Shown here: positions 38,037-39,391 of the stretch, one piece after another
Numbering within the stretch: position 1 is the first letter of the stretch
Layout of the letters: every line of letters begins with the position of its first letter
Translations under genes and position numbers: made by a program
Notes under the pieces: generated by a model
What the model saw: only the letters and a program-made list of their open reading frames with translations
Database searches by the model: none
What the model was told of the DNA's origin: nothing
DNA from: a virus
DNA: 39,391 nt
Reading direction: 5' to 3' (one strand)
Virus record (IMG/VR): IMGVR_UViG_3300013004_000081
Location: 1 to 39,391 of that record

Positions 38037-38044
38037 TATATATC
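38037..38044 (+). promoter_or_regulatory. Candidate late promoter box TATATATC
   Basis: Late-box-like octamer 15 bases before ATG 38060, with AAGAG as ribosome site in between. The core is nearly palindromic (GATATATAC on the other strand), so it could also serve the leftward gene at 38014. Confidence 0.35.
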
Positions 38045-38059
38045 AAGAAGAGTCTAAAA

Positions 38060-38734
38060 ATGTCCATTTTAAACAAAGAAGGAAAAGTCTATAGGCTTTC
38101 GGAACCAAACCCTCTTGTTAAGCAACAAGAGGCATGGGACCCTTCCGGCCTTGTGTTCCACAACTTCGAATGGGATGAGGTCAAGATGTCCGCAACCCAC
38201 AGAATACGCCCTCCCAAAAAGGCAGTCCCCGTAATGGAGGAGATGCCTGTTGAGCGCATGCCCATCCCAAGTTCGGATACGCCAAAGTCTCGATTAGACA
38301 CCCCCAGCCCCGGCCCCGCACCAAAATATAAAGCTGAACAGACCGAGCAGGAAAAAGAATACGACATGCCCTATATCAAGCACAAGGTTTTGTCGTACTG
38401 CCTCCCCGCCATCATAAAAAAAGGATCCGATAAACTTTATGGCGAATCATGGAAGAGGGTTCAATACGGAAATAAGATGATCTTTCCCTCGGTTATAATA
38501 GAGGCGAGCGACTTCTCGCTCTCCTTTTGGACTAGCGATCCAAACGAACAGATAGGAGAAAGGTCTATCATATATCCTTTTGCATACGAAATACACAACC
38601 AGCAGACGGACGCTTACGATAGGGTTCCGTACGACGAATACAGGTGGTGGAAGGTGACAGGAAAGGAGCAGAAGGAGGGAGGGTGGCTTTTTTCAACAAT
38701 ACCATCTGAAGTTCAGCCCGACTTTTCTGATTAA
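38060..38734 (+). CDS. Hypothetical protein, probably virion-associated
   Basis: 224 residues from ATG 38060; the frame is open from 37928 but overlaps the divergent gene. It starts MSILNKEGKVYRLSEPNPLV, has a Pro-rich linker around residues 60-95, and a C-terminal domain with FPSVIIEASDFSLSFWTSDP and YDEYRWWKVTGKEQKEGGWL. I have the impression of similar proteins in T4-like phages, without known function. It ends 4 bp into the convergent gene. Confidence 0.65.
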   Translation: MSILNKEGKVYRLSEPNPLVKQQEAWDPSGLVFHNFEWDEVKMSATHRIRPPKKAVPVMEEMPVERMPIPSSDTPKSRLDTPSPGPAPKYKAEQTEQEKEYDMPYIKHKVLSYCLPAIIKKGSDKLYGESWKRVQYGNKMIFPSVIIEASDFSLSFWTSDPNEQIGERSIIYPFAYEIHNQQTDAYDRVPYDEYRWWKVTGKEQKEGGWLFSTIPSEVQPDFSD

Positions 38735-39021
38735 TCAAATATTCTGTTATTGGGATCCTTTGCCCGCTCGGGCGTGGTTATGCCCACACTCATGCCCATC
38801 TTAAGAAGTTGTTCCTTGTACTCGTCAACAGCCTTGATGAATCCTGTTTCAAATATGTCGGCTATGAATTTTCCAAACCTTTCGTAGTCCTCTTTGGTTT
38901 GGATATTGGTTACTAGCCTGTCTATGAAACTTTCGTTTGCCGGGTATCTTTCCTTTAGTATTTCAAAAAGATATTTCTTTATGGCTATAGACTGCGGATT
39001 TTGAAACATGAATGGTATCAT
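38731..39021 (-). CDS. Small helical hypothetical protein
   Basis: 96 residues (92 if the ATG at 39009 is used; neither has a clear ribosome site). Helical, with IAIKKYLFEILKERYPANES and FGKFIADIFETGFIKAVDEY, ending in a flexible TTPERAKDPNNRIFD. Unrecognised. Divergent from the collagen-like gene. Confidence 0.65.
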   Translation of the reverse strand: MIPFMFQNPQSIAIKKYLFEILKERYPANESFIDRLVTNIQTKEDYERFGKFIADIFETGFIKAVDEYKEQLLKMGMSVGITTPERAKDPNNRIFD

Positions 39022-39101
39022 TCCGTAAATTAGTCATAGAAATCAGATAACATCTTCAATATCTAATGTGGACTTTAATCATTGATCAAAAGGGTAGCCG
39101 C

Positions 39102-39391
39102 ATGTCAAGATCATATACACAACGAGAGCAAATCAACGTAGACAATTTGACGCTTGACGGAAATACAATAAGCAGCAAAAGCGGAGATATAGTACTTAAT
39201 CCAAATGGTTCCGGAAAAGTTCTTATAGGCAATCAAGAAATAAACGCCCAAGGAATTCAAGGAATTCAAGGTAGTCAAGGAATAACAGGTAGTCAAGGAA
39301 TAACAGGTAGTCAAGGAATAACAGGTAGTCAAGGAACAACAGGTAGTCAAGGAACAACAGGTAGTCAAGGAACAACAGGTAGTCAAGGAAC
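39102..39391 (+). CDS. Collagen-like tail fibre or structural protein, C-terminus cut by window edge
   Basis: The frame is open from ATG 39102 to the edge, 96 codons (AAAGGG upstream; an in-frame ATG at 39066 has no site). The N-terminus MSRSYTQREQINVDNLTLDG, then NTISSKSGDIVLNPNGSGKV, is the kind of repeat head seen in phage fibre proteins. From about residue 51 it becomes Gly-X-Y repeats (GIQ GIQ GSQ GIT GSQ), which form a collagen-like triple helix in many phage fibres. The protein certainly continues beyond the window. Confidence 0.8.
   Translation, partial: MSRSYTQREQINVDNLTLDGNTISSKSGDIVLNPNGSGKVLIGNQEINAQGIQGIQGSQGITGSQGITGSQGITGSQGTTGSQGTTGSQGTTGSQG
39270..39391 (+). repeat. 18-bp tandem repeat coding for Gly-X-Y triplets
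   Basis: At least six full copies of an 18-bp unit from 39270: three of GGTAGTCAAGGAATAACA, then three of GGTAGTCAAGGAACAACA, plus a partial one at the edge. Each unit codes for two collagen triplets. Copies of the same type are identical at base level, suggesting recent expansion. Two 9-bp copies of a related unit precede it. Confidence 0.9.

Noticed and set aside
39111-39386. Leftward ORF with repeated TTCCSL units
   Set aside because: Antisense translation of the collagen-coding tandem repeat.
39270-39391. Tandem repeat considered as CRISPR or iteron array
   Set aside because: No spacers, and the repeat keeps the Gly-X-Y reading frame of an open gene.
1-39391. Integration or lysogeny functions
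   Set aside because: No integrase, repressor of known type, transposase or attachment-site repeat was seen.

Overview
The window looks like a piece of the genome of a large, lytic, T4-related myovirus. It carries T4-type recombination genes (gp46/gp47 and a UvsW-like helicase), class I ribonucleotide reductase (nrdB, nrdA), dUTPase, a gp55-like late sigma factor, and contractile-tail and neck genes (sheath, two tail-tube paralogues, a gp26-like hub protein, gp14- and gp15-like proteins). A collagen-like fibre gene runs off the right edge. Genes are tightly packed on both strands, often with ATGA overlaps. There is no integrase or other sign of lysogeny. The host cannot be read from the sequence. 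The DNA polymerase at the left edge is family A (Pol I-like), whereas T4 itself uses a family B enzyme.

Layout: 1-1046 holds the truncated family A polymerase, followed by a small gene and a 502-bp non-coding stretch rich in perfect hairpins. 1803-6000 holds small uncharacterised genes, a secreted chymotrypsin-fold protease and several proteins with a shared N-terminal motif. 5953-10234 is a leftward run of glycosyltransferases, the UvsW-like helicase and a glycosyltransferase-methyltransferase fusion. 10262-20123 is mostly rightward: a zinc metallopeptidase, gp47-gp46, nrdB-nrdA (with a mini-intein), a HAD phosphatase, dUTPase, a SET-domain protein and a GNAT acetyltransferase. 20448-20996 is a PD-(D/E)XK nuclease. 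20997-24065 is a leftward three-gene cassette with its own strong sigma70-type promoter. 24202-31249 mixes structural genes with small genes and gp55. 31280-38014 holds the tail and neck genes plus a tRNA-Gly.

How the parts work together: the polymerase, UvsW, gp46/47, the nuclease, RNR and dUTPase form a replication, recombination and dNTP-supply set. gp55 would redirect host RNA polymerase to late promoters. A repeated TATATAA-like box, close to the T4 late box TATAAATA, sits just upstream of several genes. In six cases it ends only 2-6 nt before the start codon and no Shine-Dalgarno is visible, which predicts leaderless or nearly leaderless mRNAs.

The two strongest observations are these. 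(1) Seven otherwise unrelated proteins begin with a T4 internal-protein-like capsid-targeting signature (aromatic, two residues, aromatic, aliphatic), five of them followed by a gp21-like [IL]xE cleavage site. One is a HExxH metallopeptidase. They are candidate packaged and injected effectors. (2) A probable programmed -1 frameshift lies at the end of the gp26-like hub gene: two overlapping perfect slippery heptamers lead into a protein-like -1 frame. All assignments come from reading the sequence and recalling families; no searches were run.
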